Shown here in pieces: positions 17,973 to 28,104 of a DNA stretch of 64,000 nucleotides. This DNA is from Sphingomonas bisphenolicum. Lineage in GTDB: Bacteria; Pseudomonadota; Alphaproteobacteria; Sphingomonadales; Sphingomonadaceae. The notes beneath the pieces were generated by a model. It worked only from the letters and a program-made list of their open reading frames with translations, was not told the DNA's origin and made no database searches. Within the stretch, counting starts at the first letter, position 1. The number at the start of each line of letters is the position of its first letter. Position numbers and translations under genes: made by a program. The DNA lies in the NCBI RefSeq assembly GCF_024349785.1, contig NZ_AP018817.1, forward strand, positions 62,001 through 126,000, read 5' to 3'.

Positions 17973-20863
17973 ATGCAGCTTTCCACGCGGTATGCGGCCG
18001 TGCTTCTGGCGCTGGCGCTGCCGGCCCATGCGGCGTCCGCGGCCGCTCCGGCAGCCGCCTTTTCGCCCACCGACCCGCGCCATGCCCGGCTCTATTCGCT
18101 CGAACGGCAGGCTTTCGCCCTGTTCGACAGCGACGATTATGCGCTGTCCATGTCGCAAAAGACCCGCGATGCCTGGGCCCGGCTGCACGCCGCTGCGCTC
18201 AGGGCGAAGGTCGCGGGCAAGCCGCATCCGCTGGCCGGGGTCGCCCTGATCAACCTGTCTTCCATGGACCAGATCGACGGCAAAAATCCCGACGCACTGG
18301 CCCATGCCAACGAAGGCCTGGCGCTGCTCGCGCCCTTCGCCGACGCCTACCCCGTCGCGTGGATGCAGGGCCTGTCGATCAAGGGCTATGTTCAGGCTAC
18401 ACTGGGCGACGTGACCGGCGCGGCGGAGGTTTTGGCGCAGGCCAGCCGCTATATGGACGGCTATATCGCCCGCACGCCGCCCGACAAGCTCGACCCGTCG
18501 ACGCATATGCTGCGGTCGAACATCGCCTTCTCCCACGCGCAGGCGCTGACCCGCCTCGGCCGCAACGTCGAAGCGGTGGACGCGCAACGGGCCAGCATGG
18601 AGGCCCGGATCGCGGCCTCCGGCCCCAACAGTCCCGATACGATCGGCGCTTATTACACCTATGCCCAGATGCTCCAGCGCGCCGATCGCGATGTCGAAGC
18701 GGAAAAATATGCGCGCATGGCGGTCGACATCGCCACCGACCATATCGACCGCAAACATCCCAGCTACGCCCGCGCGCTCGAAGCGCTGGGCCTGCTGCTG
18801 TCGCGGACCGGGCGGCGTAACGAGAGCCTCGACTATCTGCAGCGCGCCATCGCCATCAAGCGCGATACGGTGGGGACCGGCAGCCTCTATTTCCAGTTCG
18901 GCCTGCAAAATCTCGGCACGGTGCTGCTGCCGCTGGAACGCTATGCCGACGCCGAACCGCTGTTCATGGAAGCCGAACGTGGCTTTCGCGGGATCGAGGG
19001 CGAGAATAGCCCGCAATCGGCCCGCGCCCTCGCCTTCGCCGCATCGGCCGCGCTGGCCGAGGGCCGTCGCGAACAGGGCGTCGAGCGGTTCAACGCCGCA
19101 TTGGCGCGGGTGCGCGCCGGATCGGACAAGGACCGGGATATCGGCCAGCGCGTCTATCCCTATCTGATCCCGGCTTTGATCGCCGCCGGGCATGGCGGAG
19201 AGGCCCGCGCTGCGGCGGCAGCCTTCGCGGCCGAAACCCGCCAGCTCGACAATGCGCCTGCGATTCCCTTGGCGCAGGCGGCGATGCTGTCGGCGTGGAC
19301 CGGACCGGATCGGACGGTGCTCGGAGAGACGGCACGCCGACTTGTCGGCCTGTTGCGCGACGACGCCAGCGTCCATGACGACGCCGAACTGACCGAGGAA
19401 CAGCGGGCCGCGCTGGATACGATCCTGGCGGTGGCGGCGCAGGCGCAGGACGCCGCGCTGGCGCTGGACGCGATGGCGATCCTGGCCGGATCGCGCATCG
19501 CCCAGGCCAACCGGCTGGTCGCCCAGCGGCTGGTCGCCGATCCGGCGCTGGCCGCGAGGGTGCGCCGACTGCAGGACCGGACCAAGACGCTTCAGGCCGC
19601 CGACAGCCGCTTACTCAAGGCCTTGGCGGTCGACAGCGGCGTCGCGGCGGCGCGCACCGAACGCGCCGCCGTGGCGGCAATGGTCGATGTCGAGCGCGTC
19701 GCCATCGCCCGGAACTATCCGCGCTGGGTGGAAGCCAATGGTGGTGAGCGGCCCGATCTTGGCGCGCTGCGCGACGGGCTGGGTGAGCGCGAAGCGCTGC
19801 TGGCGGTAATGCCGGCTTTCGACGGCGTCTATCTGCTCGCGGTCAGCGCCGGCGGCACGCGGATCGAGCGGGCGCAGATGGATCGCGCCGCGCTGGTGGC
19901 GCTGGTAGGGCGGCTGCGCGGTTCCCTGACGCCTGCGGGCTTCGACCAGAGCAGTGCCCACACCCTATATAGCCAGATATTCACCCCCGGCATCCTCGCC
20001 ACGCTGGGCCGGGCGCGGACGCTGCGCATCGTGCCGACCGGCGCCTTCGCCTCGCTACCCTTCGGGATGTTGCCGCAGCGCCCGGTCGCCGCGGTGACGC
20101 CGCATACGCCCTGGCTGATCCGCCGCTTCGCAATCGAAGTGCAGCCCGGCTTCAGCGCCACCCCAGATAGACGGCAGCAGATGGCGGCGCGCGACCAGCG
20201 CTTTCTGGGCATCGGCGCGCCGCTGACCTTCGGCGCCATACAGACGGCCGATGCGCCGCGTGGGGCCGGGGCGCTGTCGCAATTGCCGCCGCTGCCCGGA
20301 TCGCAGGCCGAATTACGGGCAGTGGCGCATCGCTTCGGTATGGAGCGCACCACGCTGCTGGTCGGACGGGATGCCAGCGAGGCCGGGCTGCGGGATCGTG
20401 ATCTGTCGGGCTATGCCGTGATCCTGTTCGCGACCCATGGGCTGGTGGGCGGGGAGATGGAGGGGGTGAGTGAACCTGCGCTGGTATTGTCCCCCCGGCC
20501 GCCGATGCGGCGGGGGACGACGGGCTGCTCACCGCGTCGGAAGTGGCGGGGATGCGGATCGGCGCGGATTGGGTGATCCTGTCCGCCTGCAACACGGCGG
20601 CGGGCGATAATGCCGCGGCCCCCGCCTATTCGGGACTGGCGCAGGCGTTCCGCTATGCCGGGGCGGGATCGCTGCTGGTGTCGCACTGGCCGGTGCGGGA
20701 TGACGCCAGCGCCTTCGTCACGCTGGAGACGGTGAAGGGTGCGGCGCGCGGCCTGCCCCGGGCGGTGGCGTTGCAGCGGGCGATGCTCAAGCTGATCGGA
20801 TCGAAACAGCCCGGCGCCGTCCAGCCCTATATCTGGGCGCCGTTCATCCTGATGGGGCGTTAA
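17973..20863 (+). pseudogene. Secreted TPR-CHAT protease-like protein, frameshifted in a C6 tract
   Basis: From ATG 17973 the product has a Sec signal peptide (LLALALPAHAASA), a long helical region with several tetratricopeptide-like repeats, and a C-terminal CHAT (caspase-like) domain. The frame runs to 20576, but after the C6 tract at 20491-20496 it turns into an unrelated tail, while the expected CHAT sequence continues in another frame to 20863. One extra C restores a single protein of about 963 residues. The putative catalytic His (FATHGLVGG, codon 20436) and Cys (LSACNTA, codon 20588) fall on opposite sides of the slip. It could be a real mutation, phase variation or an assembly error. 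Confidence 0.82.
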
Positions 20864-22725
20864 CCCGCTTCCAGCGCGGCGCCGGCCTCCATCCAGATTT
20901 CCTCGGCGCTTTCCAGCTTCTTTTCCACCTCGGCCCGCTTCACCATCAACTGGCTGGTGGTCATCTTCGCCTCCACGCCGGTCGCGGCCTTGGGGTCGGA
21001 CAGCACGGCGTCGATCCGCTTGCGCTCGGCGATCAGGGTCGTCATTTCGCGCTCCGCCTTGTTGACGGCGTTCTTCAAGACCTTCTGCTTCTCGCGCCAT
21101 TCGGCCGCGGCTTTCTTGTCGGCCTTGCGGTCGACCTTCGGCGCGTCGCCGCTGCTGTTGCCGTCCGCCTTGCGCAGGATGATATCGGTATAATCATCGA
21201 GGCTGCCGTCGAACGGCTGGGCGGTGCCGTTGTCGACCAGGACGAGGCGGTCGGCGACCAGTTCGATCATGTGGCGGTCGTGGCTGACGATGACCACCGC
21301 GCCGCTATAGTCGTTCAGGGCCTGGACCAGCGCCTCGCGGCTGTCGACGTCCAGATGGTTGGTCGGTTCGTCCAGGATCAGCATATGCGGCGCGTCGCGG
21401 GTGATGAGCGCCAGCGCCAGACGGGCGCGCTCGCCGCCGGACATGGAGCCGACCTTCTGCACCGCGCGCTCGCCGGAGAAGCCGAAGCGGCCCAACTGGG
21501 CGCGGACCGCGCCGGGGGTCGCACCCTTCATCACGCGGGTCATATGTTCCAGCGGCGTGTCGGTGACGTCCAGTTCCTCCACCTGATATTGGGTGAAATA
21601 GCCGACATTCATCTTGGGGCTGGAGGCCATCGTCCCTTCCATCGGGGCGAGTTGCGCGGCGATAAGGCGGGCCAGCGTCGTCTTGCCGTTGCCGTTGCGG
21701 CCAAGCAGCGCCAGCCGGTCGTCGGGGTCGATGCGCAGGTTGATGCGCTTGAGGATCGGCGTTTCGGTGTAGCCGACCGACGCCATGTCCATGGTGATGA
21801 GCGGCGGGCGCAGTTCGGCGGGGCTGGGAAAGCCGAAATGCAGCGTCGGATCTTCGATCGCGGCGGCGATGGGCTGCATCCGGGCCAGCGCCTTGGCGCG
21901 GGACTGGGCCTGTTTCGCGGTCGAGGCGCGGGCGGAGTTGCGGGCGACATAGTCCTGCAACTTCTCACGCTCCGCCGCCTGCTTGGCGCGGGCGGATTCG
22001 AGCTGGGCCAGCCGTTCGGCGCGTTGCCGTTCGAACGCGTCGTAACCGCCGGGATAGAGGGTGACCTTCCCCCCTTCCAGATGGAGGATATAGTCGACCA
22101 CATTGTTGAGCAGGTCGCGTTCGTGGCTGATGACGACCACGGTGCCACGATAGGCCTTCAGGAAATTTTCCAGCCAGAGCGTGGCTTCGAGGTCGAGATG
22201 GTTCGACGGTTCGTCCAGCAGCAACAGGTCGGGATTGGAGAAGAGCAAAGAGGCGAGCGCCACGCGCATCTTCCAGCCGCCCGAATAGCTGTCGAGCGGG
22301 CGACCCTGCATTTCCTCGTCAAAGCCGAGGCCCACGAGGATGCGGGCGGCGCGGGCGGGCGCGGTGTAGGCGTCGATCGCCGTCAGCCGCTCGTAAATAT
22401 GGCCGAGGCGATCGGGGTCTTGCGTATGCTCCGCCTCCGCCATCAGTTCGGCGCGTTCCTTGTCGGCTTCGAGCACGGTGTCGAAGGGGGTCGCGGTGCC
22501 GGACGGGGCTTCCTGCGCGATATAGCCCAGCCGCGTGTCGCGGGGCATGTCGCACGATCCCTCGTCGGGATCGAGCTGGCCGATCATCACCTTCATCAGC
22601 GTGGACTTGCCCGCGCCGTTGCGGCCGATGAGGCCGACGCGGCTGCGCGGCGGCAGGGCGGCGGCGGCACGATCGAGAATGACGCGGCCGCCAAGGCGCA
22701 CGGTGATGGCGTTGAGATTCAGCAT
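20860..22725 (-). CDS. ABC-F family ATPase
   Basis: 621 residues with two ABC cassettes and no membrane segment, the ABC-F layout (translation factors that act at the ribosomal E site). Cassette 1: GRNGAGKST, YSGGW and LLLLDEPSNHLD; cassette 2: GRNGNGKTT, MSGGE and LILDEPTNHLD; the charged linker between them and a C-terminal coiled coil (KKAAAEWREKQ to KRAEVEKKLE) resemble the YheS/Uup group. ATG 22725 starts the first cassette; a longer open frame upstream has no domain match and is rejected. Convergent with the CHAT gene, overlapping by 4 bases. Confidence 0.92.
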   Translation of the reverse strand: MLNLNAITVRLGGRVILDRAAAALPPRSRVGLIGRNGAGKSTLMKVMIGQLDPDEGSCDMPRDTRLGYIAQEAPSGTATPFDTVLEADKERAELMAEAEHTQDPDRLGHIYERLTAIDAYTAPARAARILVGLGFDEEMQGRPLDSYSGGWKMRVALASLLFSNPDLLLLDEPSNHLDLEATLWLENFLKAYRGTVVVISHERDLLNNVVDYILHLEGGKVTLYPGGYDAFERQRAERLAQLESARAKQAAEREKLQDYVARNSARASTAKQAQSRAKALARMQPIAAAIEDPTLHFGFPSPAELRPPLITMDMASVGYTETPILKRINLRIDPDDRLALLGRNGNGKTTLARLIAAQLAPMEGTMASSPKMNVGYFTQYQVEELDVTDTPLEHMTRVMKGATPGAVRAQLGRFGFSGERAVQKVGSMSGGERARLALALITRDAPHMLILDEPTNHLDVDSREALVQALNDYSGAVVIVSHDRHMIELVADRLVLVDNGTAQPFDGSLDDYTDIILRKADGNSSGDAPKVDRKADKKAAAEWREKQKVLKNAVNKAEREMTTLIAERKRIDAVLSDPKAATGVEAKMTTSQLMVKRAEVEKKLESAEEIWMEAGAALEAG

Positions 22726-23194
22726 GGGCGCGCCCTTAGCATGGGTGCGCGGGGTCGGAAAGCCGTGGTCGCGGCGTTTTGCAAGGCGGCGTGGCGTTGC
22801 GAAGTTCACACCGTCGTGGCTGACGCGAAAGCGTGGGGACGGACGGGTGGCATGGATTTCGCAATAGGAGAATTTTTGCGAAATGGGGGCGGGTCGCGAT
22901 GGGGTGTTGCGCGGGGGATGGGAGGCTGACGGTGGGAAAGAGCTTGGGGGATTATGGCACGGGGGGGGGGTGTAGGACAGGGGGAAGTGGTCGATTGCGG
23001 AATGGCAGCTTACAGATACACTACTCGAAAAGCAGACGTTGGAAGCTCGCGCAAATTCTTCATTGACATATGTAAAATACGCGACGTGGTAAAGCCAAGG
23101 GTCGTCATATCTAGTAGTCACAACCATTGAGAACAAAGATAATTTCCTGCGGCGCTGTCACGGTTGACGCTTTACTCTGTGAGAGCGAATGGAA
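22726..23194. other. 469-base region; left border of the low-GC patch
   Basis: No gene can be supported. The first 250 bases are G-rich and include a G9-type run near 22962-22971. From about 23000 the base composition drops towards 50% GC. On the minus strand 23136-23000 reads protein-like (DDPWLYHVAYFTYVNEEFA), which may be a gene fragment. The ABC-F promoter should be in the first part. Confidence 0.5.
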
Positions 23195-24025
23195 CTAAGC
23201 GACAGCCCTTTCAGCACTGTGGATAACGTATCGCTTCGGTCGGCCGTCCATCGCGAGAATTCGAGTGAACGTGGCATTGACCTTACCGCCAGTTCGGTTT
23301 GTGTACTGGTCTAAGCCCCATGAGAATACCTGTCTAAATTGCCTCAGCTTCTCGCGCTTCATACTAAATGGTATGACGTGACCATGATCTTGGTCAAAAA
23401 CGCTTCCATATCCGGAGTTGGCATTGAATGCTGAAACGCTGAAGGCTTTCGTTATCTCATGATTATCCTCAACGTTCTGCTTGACGTATTCCTTAGTTGA
23501 TTCATTGAAGGTCGCTATGGGATTTATGTTTATACCCCCGGAGATCAACATCTCCTCGGCCCCAGATCCGATAACGCTGTGGGCTTGGCGGATGGGAGCT
23601 TCTGTTATTGCTACAAGGGCCTCGACATCACCTGTTCGTGCGCGATTAGCGAGAAGTTGGGCTAAAGCTTCGTCGTCGGCGGTCTGACCTAGGTTCTTAT
23701 TGATAACTCGCCGGACTAGCGCGTCGAGGAAGCTACCACTGGCAGCACCTCCAGCCACCGCACCAAACACGACAGCGGGATTGTTAGTCAACTTGACAAA
23801 GAAGTCAGCGATGACGCTGCCTTCCTCTGGGGCCTTGGCTCGAACGGCGTGCCTGCCGTCGAACTCACCCCGCTGCCTTATCTTACCGGTGTCGGCATAG
23901 TTGGCGACCAGTGACAGGGTCCAAGCGAACCCAGCAAGTGCCATGTAACCATCATAGCCTTCAAACTGATGATCGTCAGCAAGGTCGCCAGTCAGCTTTA
24001 GGCGATAAGGTACGATCGCAGGCAT
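23195..24025 (-). CDS. Uncharacterised protein (possibly DUF7946-like) in a low-GC patch
   Basis: 276 residues without signal peptide or clear membrane helix. The layout reminds me of an uncharacterised family (DUF7946): an N-terminal YRLKLTGDLADDHQFEGYDGY block, a PEEGSVIADFF block, then AHSVIG and FNANSGYGSVFDQDHGH towards the C-terminus. That match is from memory and should be treated as tentative. Base composition and codon use differ from the flanks (near 50% GC), suggesting transfer. It is divergent from a two-helix membrane protein gene 91 bases away. Function unknown. Confidence 0.75.
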   Translation of the reverse strand: MPAIVPYRLKLTGDLADDHQFEGYDGYMALAGFAWTLSLVANYADTGKIRQRGEFDGRHAVRAKAPEEGSVIADFFVKLTNNPAVVFGAVAGGAASGSFLDALVRRVINKNLGQTADDEALAQLLANRARTGDVEALVAITEAPIRQAHSVIGSGAEEMLISGGININPIATFNESTKEYVKQNVEDNHEITKAFSVSAFNANSGYGSVFDQDHGHVIPFSMKREKLRQFRQVFSWGLDQYTNRTGGKVNATFTRILAMDGRPKRYVIHSAERAVA

Positions 24026-24116
24026 TGCCCCCCACTTATCTACTATCTTCCCCCGCGCAGCATCTGTGCTAAACCACTGTCGGTCAAGGGGTAAAGGCTA
24101 AGGTGCGGACATCTGA

Positions 24117-24977
24117 ATGGGCGGGGACATCAGCATTGGGGCCGTAGGTGCAGCGCTCATCGCTGGTGTTGTGTCACTCCTTGGCCTCATTATCAGCAAG
24201 GAACAGAAAACTTCCGAGTTTCGTCAGGCTTGGGTGGATGCGCTGAGATCCGAGATTACGGCCTACCTGACAAGCTTCAATGCCATCGCCGACGCCTTGG
24301 GGGTGACATACAAGGATCACGCCGAAAAGGTTAAGGCGCTTGCTCCGCTTTATTCGCAGCTAAACCAAGCAAGCTTCGCTATAACTCTGCGGGTCAATCC
24401 CGACGAGAGCCGGTCAAAGGCGGTGCTGGCTTGCATGAAACGATTTCAGCAGCTTACTGCTAATGACAGTAATATGGTGCCTGCCAACATTAGGCCAATC
24501 GAACTTGACTTCCTTAACGCCTCTAAGGAACTACTCAAGTATGAATGGAAGCGCGTTAAGAGAGGCGAGTTAACGTTTATCATCACGAAGGTACTGGCGG
24601 CACTCGTAGTCATCGCAGCGCTATGGTATTGGTTGTTCGCTGAACATAAGGATGAGTTTGAGAAAGACAAGCTTGATGGCAAGGCGGCTATAATCAGCAA
24701 CGTGATCAATGATTTTAATCAGCCGAATCAGCCTCTTATCGCGCCGCCGCACAGTAAATTACCAATTGTACGACCCTTATGTGATGAACATGTGCGATGG
24801 AATACCTCTGATCACGTAAGGCTTGCAGGCCCGAAATACCCGGCCCGTCCCCAGCGCAAAACGAACGCTCCAGCCCAGCCCGCAACATCTGGCGTCAAAC
24901 CCAATTCCGAAGCCGTCTGCCCTCGTGATAATGTTTCGCCGCAAACCAGAGAAAACGGCGTTGTACAGAATGACTAA
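24117..24977 (+). CDS. Two-helix membrane protein of unknown function in a low-GC patch
   Basis: 286 residues. Helix 1 spans about residues 7-26; a cytoplasmic-looking helical region follows (SKEQKTSEFRQAWVDALRSE onward); helix 2 spans about 155-172 (ITKVLAALVVIAALWYW); the last 100 residues are polar and Pro-rich. A strongly similar N-terminal phrase (KEQKTSEFRQAWVDAL) is one I recall in hypothetical membrane proteins of other proteobacteria. Low GC and divergent pairing with the preceding gene suggest a horizontally acquired unit. No enzymatic motif is seen. Confidence 0.75.
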   Translation: MGGDISIGAVGAALIAGVVSLLGLIISKEQKTSEFRQAWVDALRSEITAYLTSFNAIADALGVTYKDHAEKVKALAPLYSQLNQASFAITLRVNPDESRSKAVLACMKRFQQLTANDSNMVPANIRPIELDFLNASKELLKYEWKRVKRGELTFIITKVLAALVVIAALWYWLFAEHKDEFEKDKLDGKAAIISNVINDFNQPNQPLIAPPHSKLPIVRPLCDEHVRWNTSDHVRLAGPKYPARPQRKTNAPAQPATSGVKPNSEAVCPRDNVSPQTRENGVVQND

Positions 24978-25053
24978 GCGAACGTGTGTGAATGGGAGAC
25001 ACGCATTTTGCAGACGGCAGCTTTTGACGCAATCCCGACAGCCCCCACCCCAA

Positions 25054-25075
25054 CCCCTCCCCTGAAGGGGAGGGG
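25054..25075. repeat. C/G-rich palindrome after the GH3 gene
   Basis: CCCCTCCCC-TGAA-GGGGAGGGG is a perfect hairpin nine bases from the GH3 stop codon and a relative of the palindrome at 2457-2489. It may act as a transcription terminator for the minus-strand gene, although only a short T run follows. Confidence 0.55.
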
Positions 25076-25084
25076 CTTTAAGTT

Positions 25085-27358
25085 CTACCCCTTCGCCGGC
25101 TCCGCCGCATAAAGCGTAAACTCGCCCTTCAATCCGCCCACGCTCGATTGCCCGACCCACAGGTCGAACGCGCCGGGTTCGGCGATGCGCTGGCTTCGGG
25201 CGCCGACGAATTCCAGATCAACGCGCGACAACGAAAAGCGGACGGTCTTGCTTTCGCCCGGACCCAGCGTCACGCGGGCCATGCGCTTTAGTTCGCGGAT
25301 CGGGCGGGTGCGGCTGGCGACGCGGTCGCGGGTGTAGAGCTGGACCACTTCGCTGCCCTTGCGATTGCCCTTGTTGGTGATGCGGGCGGTCACTTCGATC
25401 GCGGCGTCCCAGCGCAGCGCGCTGTCGGACAGTTTGAGCTGGTCCAAGACAAAATCGGTATAGGTCAGGCCGTGGCCGAAGGGGAAACGGGCGCTGTTGT
25501 CGGTGGTAGCGTAGCGGGCCTTATATTCGCTACTGCCATTGCCCAGCACCGGGCGGCCGGTCGATTTGCGGTCATAATAGAAAGGCTCCTGCCCGCTTTC
25601 CCAGGGGAAGCTGACGGGGAGTTTGCCCGATGGATCGACCTTCCCCAGCAGGATGTCGGCGATGGCGTGGCCCGCCTCGCTCCCCAGGAACCAGGTGGCG
25701 AGGATCGCCTGCGCATTGGCGACGCCATCGTGCAGGGCGAGCGCGCGGCCGTGGCGCAGCAGGATGACGACCGGCTTGCCGGTGGCGGCGACGGCGTCAG
25801 CCAGCGCCTGTTGCGCGGGCGGGATTTCGATGACGGTGCGGGATTGGGCTTCGCCCGACATGGCCTGCGATTCGCCGATGGCGAGCAGGACGATGTCCGC
25901 CGCCTTGGCCGCCGCGACCGCCTCCGCGATGCCGCCGTCGATCGGCCCGCTAATGTCGCTGCCGCGCGTGACGGTGAGTTTCGTCGGGTCGGGGAGCGCG
26001 GCGCGCAGGCCCGTGGCGATGTCCACGCCCTTGTCCGGGTCGCCGTAAAAGGCCCAGGGGCCGTAGAGATTGGCGGTGTCCTGCGCGAAGGGGCCGATGA
26101 GGGCGATGGCCTGCCCCCTGGCCGGGTCGATCGGCAGGACGCCTTCATTTTTGAGCAGGACGACCGATCGGGTGGCGGCTTCGCGGGACAGGGCGCGGTG
26201 GGCGGGGGTGAAGATGCGGGTCTTTTCCGCTTCCTCGTTCAGCGATCGATAGGGGTTGTCGAACAGGCCGATGGCGGCCTTTACATAGAGGATGCGGCGC
26301 ACGGCGACGTCGATCGTGCCCATCGGCACCGCGCCGCTCTTCACCAGATCGGGCAGGTAGCGGATGTAGAGGCCGCTCTGCATCGACATATCGACCCCGG
26401 CGAGGACGGCGAGGCGGGCGGCGTCACGGTCATCCTCCGCAAAGCCGTGGGCGACCAGTTCTTCGTCGGCGGTGTAATCGGAAAAGACGAAGCCGCGAAA
26501 CTGCATCTCGCCGCGCAAAATGTCGGTGAGGAGTTCGCTGTCGGCGGTGGCGGGGACGCCGTTGATCTCGTTGAAGGCGGCCATGGTGGTGAGCGCGCCT
26601 GCCGCAAACGCCTTGCCGAAGGGGGGCAGATGGGTTTCGCGCAGCGTTTCCTCGCTGATGTCGACATTGCCATATTCCAGGCCCGCGGCGACCGCGCCAT
26701 AGGCGGCGAAATGTTTGGGACAGGCGAGCAGCGCGTCGTCGCGGCGCAGGTCGCGGCCCTGATAGCCGCGGATGCGGGCGGCGGAGAGGATGCCGGTGAG
26801 GGTCACGTCCTCCCCTGCCCCCTCCACTACGCGGCCCCAGCGCTGGTCGCGGGCGACATCGACCATGGGGGCGAAGGTGAGGTGGAGGCCCGCTGCGGTG
26901 GCTTCGATCGCCTGGGCGCGGGCGGTGCGCTCGCACAAAGCGGGGTCGAAGCTGGAGGCTTCGGCGAGGGGGACCGGGAAGATGGTCTTGAGGCCGTGGA
27001 TGACGTCGCCCGCGAACAGGAGCGGGATGCCGAGGCGGCTGTCCTTGACCGCGATCTCCTGCGCGCGGCGGCCGCCTGCGACGCCGATGCCGTTGAAGAG
27101 GCAGCCGACACGGCCCCGGCGGATTTCCTGCGCGAGACGCTTTTCATCCTGGATGCCGACCTGCGGGTTGGGCGGGTTGAAGGGGCGGAAGCTGTCGGCG
27201 AGGCAGGTCATCTGGCCCGCCTTTTCCTCCAGCGTCATCTTGGCGATCAGGGCGTCGACGCGCTCGACATCGCCCTGCGCCAGCGCGCGGCGGGGCAAGC
27301 CGATGGCGAGGACGCCGCCAAGGGTGCGGATGAGCAGGTCGCGGCGATCAAATGTCAT
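25085..27358 (-). CDS. Exported GH3 beta-glucosidase (BglX-like)
   Basis: 757 residues from ATG 27358. A twin-arginine-type signal (DRRDLLIRTLGG, then RRALAQ) sends it to the periplasm. The GH3 N-terminal barrel contains the nucleophile Asp in GFVFSDYTADEEL; the alpha/beta sandwich domain (SVVLLKNEGVLP onward) and a C-terminal fibronectin-III-like domain (EVVQLYTRDRVASRTRP) follow, the BglX order. It hydrolyses beta-linked glucosides or xylosides from the non-reducing end. The frame is open 140 codons further upstream, but that part is antisense-like and overlaps the exporter gene. Confidence 0.94.
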   Translation of the reverse strand: MTFDRRDLLIRTLGGVLAIGLPRRALAQGDVERVDALIAKMTLEEKAGQMTCLADSFRPFNPPNPQVGIQDEKRLAQEIRRGRVGCLFNGIGVAGGRRAQEIAVKDSRLGIPLLFAGDVIHGLKTIFPVPLAEASSFDPALCERTARAQAIEATAAGLHLTFAPMVDVARDQRWGRVVEGAGEDVTLTGILSAARIRGYQGRDLRRDDALLACPKHFAAYGAVAAGLEYGNVDISEETLRETHLPPFGKAFAAGALTTMAAFNEINGVPATADSELLTDILRGEMQFRGFVFSDYTADEELVAHGFAEDDRDAARLAVLAGVDMSMQSGLYIRYLPDLVKSGAVPMGTIDVAVRRILYVKAAIGLFDNPYRSLNEEAEKTRIFTPAHRALSREAATRSVVLLKNEGVLPIDPARGQAIALIGPFAQDTANLYGPWAFYGDPDKGVDIATGLRAALPDPTKLTVTRGSDISGPIDGGIAEAVAAAKAADIVLLAIGESQAMSGEAQSRTVIEIPPAQQALADAVAATGKPVVILLRHGRALALHDGVANAQAILATWFLGSEAGHAIADILLGKVDPSGKLPVSFPWESGQEPFYYDRKSTGRPVLGNGSSEYKARYATTDNSARFPFGHGLTYTDFVLDQLKLSDSALRWDAAIEVTARITNKGNRKGSEVVQLYTRDRVASRTRPIRELKRMARVTLGPGESKTVRFSLSRVDLEFVGARSQRIAEPGAFDLWVGQSSVGGLKGEFTLYAAEPAKG

Positions 27359-27468
27359 GCAAAGCGGGACGTAACCGGGAAAGGATGAATGGAACTTGTC
27401 CAGCGAACGTGCCTGACCCGATTTTGTTGCGATGCGGCAATGGTCCTTGCGATGTGCCGTGCGCGCGG

Positions 27469-27789
27469 TCAGGCCGAGGCGAAGAGCTTCGTGCCCACGA
27501 CGCCCACCACGATCATCGCCATGAAGGCGATCTGCGCCGGATTGACCCGGTCGCCGAAGAAGAGGACGCCGCCGATGATGACGCCCACCGCGCCAAGGCC
27601 CGTCCAGACCGCATAGGCGGTGCCTGCGGGAATGCCCTTCATCGCCAGCGCGAGCAGGCCCATGTTGAGGAAGCTGAGCGCGATCGGCACGGCGGACGCT
27701 TGCCAGCTTCCAAGGGTCGCGGCCCATTTCAGGCTCAAGGCCCAGCAGATTTCGGTGAATATGGCAATGCCGAGGATGAGCCACGCCAT
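27469..27789 (-). CDS. sugE: SMR-family guanidinium exporter (SugE/Gdx type)
   Basis: 106 residues, four transmembrane helices, with the essential Glu13 in helix 1 (AIFTEICWALSLKW). The phrase GTAYAVWTGLGAVG and the preceding KGIPA match the SugE/Gdx branch rather than EmrE. Known members form antiparallel dimers that export guanidinium in exchange for protons. ATG 27789 was chosen by alignment to family N-termini. The gene follows tRNA-Lys on the same strand; no guanidine riboswitch is visible in the 100 bases between. Confidence 0.88.
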   Translation of the reverse strand: MAWLILGIAIFTEICWALSLKWAATLGSWQASAVPIALSFLNMGLLALAMKGIPAGTAYAVWTGLGAVGVIIGGVLFFGDRVNPAQIAFMAMIVVGVVGTKLFASA

Positions 27790-27889
27790 GGGCGCTGTCC
27801 CTTCGTCTTTCAACGGGCTCGAACGGGAGGCACGCAAGCCGGAAACCCGAAAAGAGGCGGCGCGCCTGAAGGCCTGTCGGGACAGGCTA

Positions 27890-27965
<76 letters not shown>

Positions 27966-28017
27966 ACACCGGCCTGTTTCCGGTCCGTAAAAGACCGCCT
28001 GCATCGGCCCGATGCAG

Positions 28018-28104
28018 TGGTGGACAGGGCTGGATTCGAACCAGCGTACGGGAAACCCGGGCAGATTTACAGTCTGCTGCCTTTAACCACTCGGCCACCT
28101 GTCC
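28018..28104 (-). tRNA. tRNA-Tyr (anticodon GTA)
   Basis: Read on the minus strand: acceptor GGACAGG with CCTGTCC, anticodon stem GCAGA/TCTGC with loop CTGTAAA giving anticodon GTA, a long variable arm as expected for bacterial tRNA-Tyr, and T loop TTCGAAT. CCA is encoded. 87 bases. It lies 52 bases upstream of tRNA-Lys, probably in the same transcript. Confidence 0.95.

Noticed and set aside
20543..20863. Independent gene encoding the CHAT C-terminal piece
   Set aside because: It begins inside the CHAT domain without a start or ribosome site and joins the upstream frame with one added base.
22726..23136. N-terminal extension of the ABC-F ATPase
   Set aside because: The extra residues have no domain match and cross the composition break; ATG 22725 gives the standard start.
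27359..27784. N-terminal extension of the GH3 enzyme
   Set aside because: It runs through the exporter gene in another frame; the signal peptide at 27358 marks the true start.
27790..27889. Guanidine riboswitch before the SugE/Gdx gene
   Set aside because: The 100-base gap after tRNA-Lys shows no conserved guanidine-aptamer motifs.
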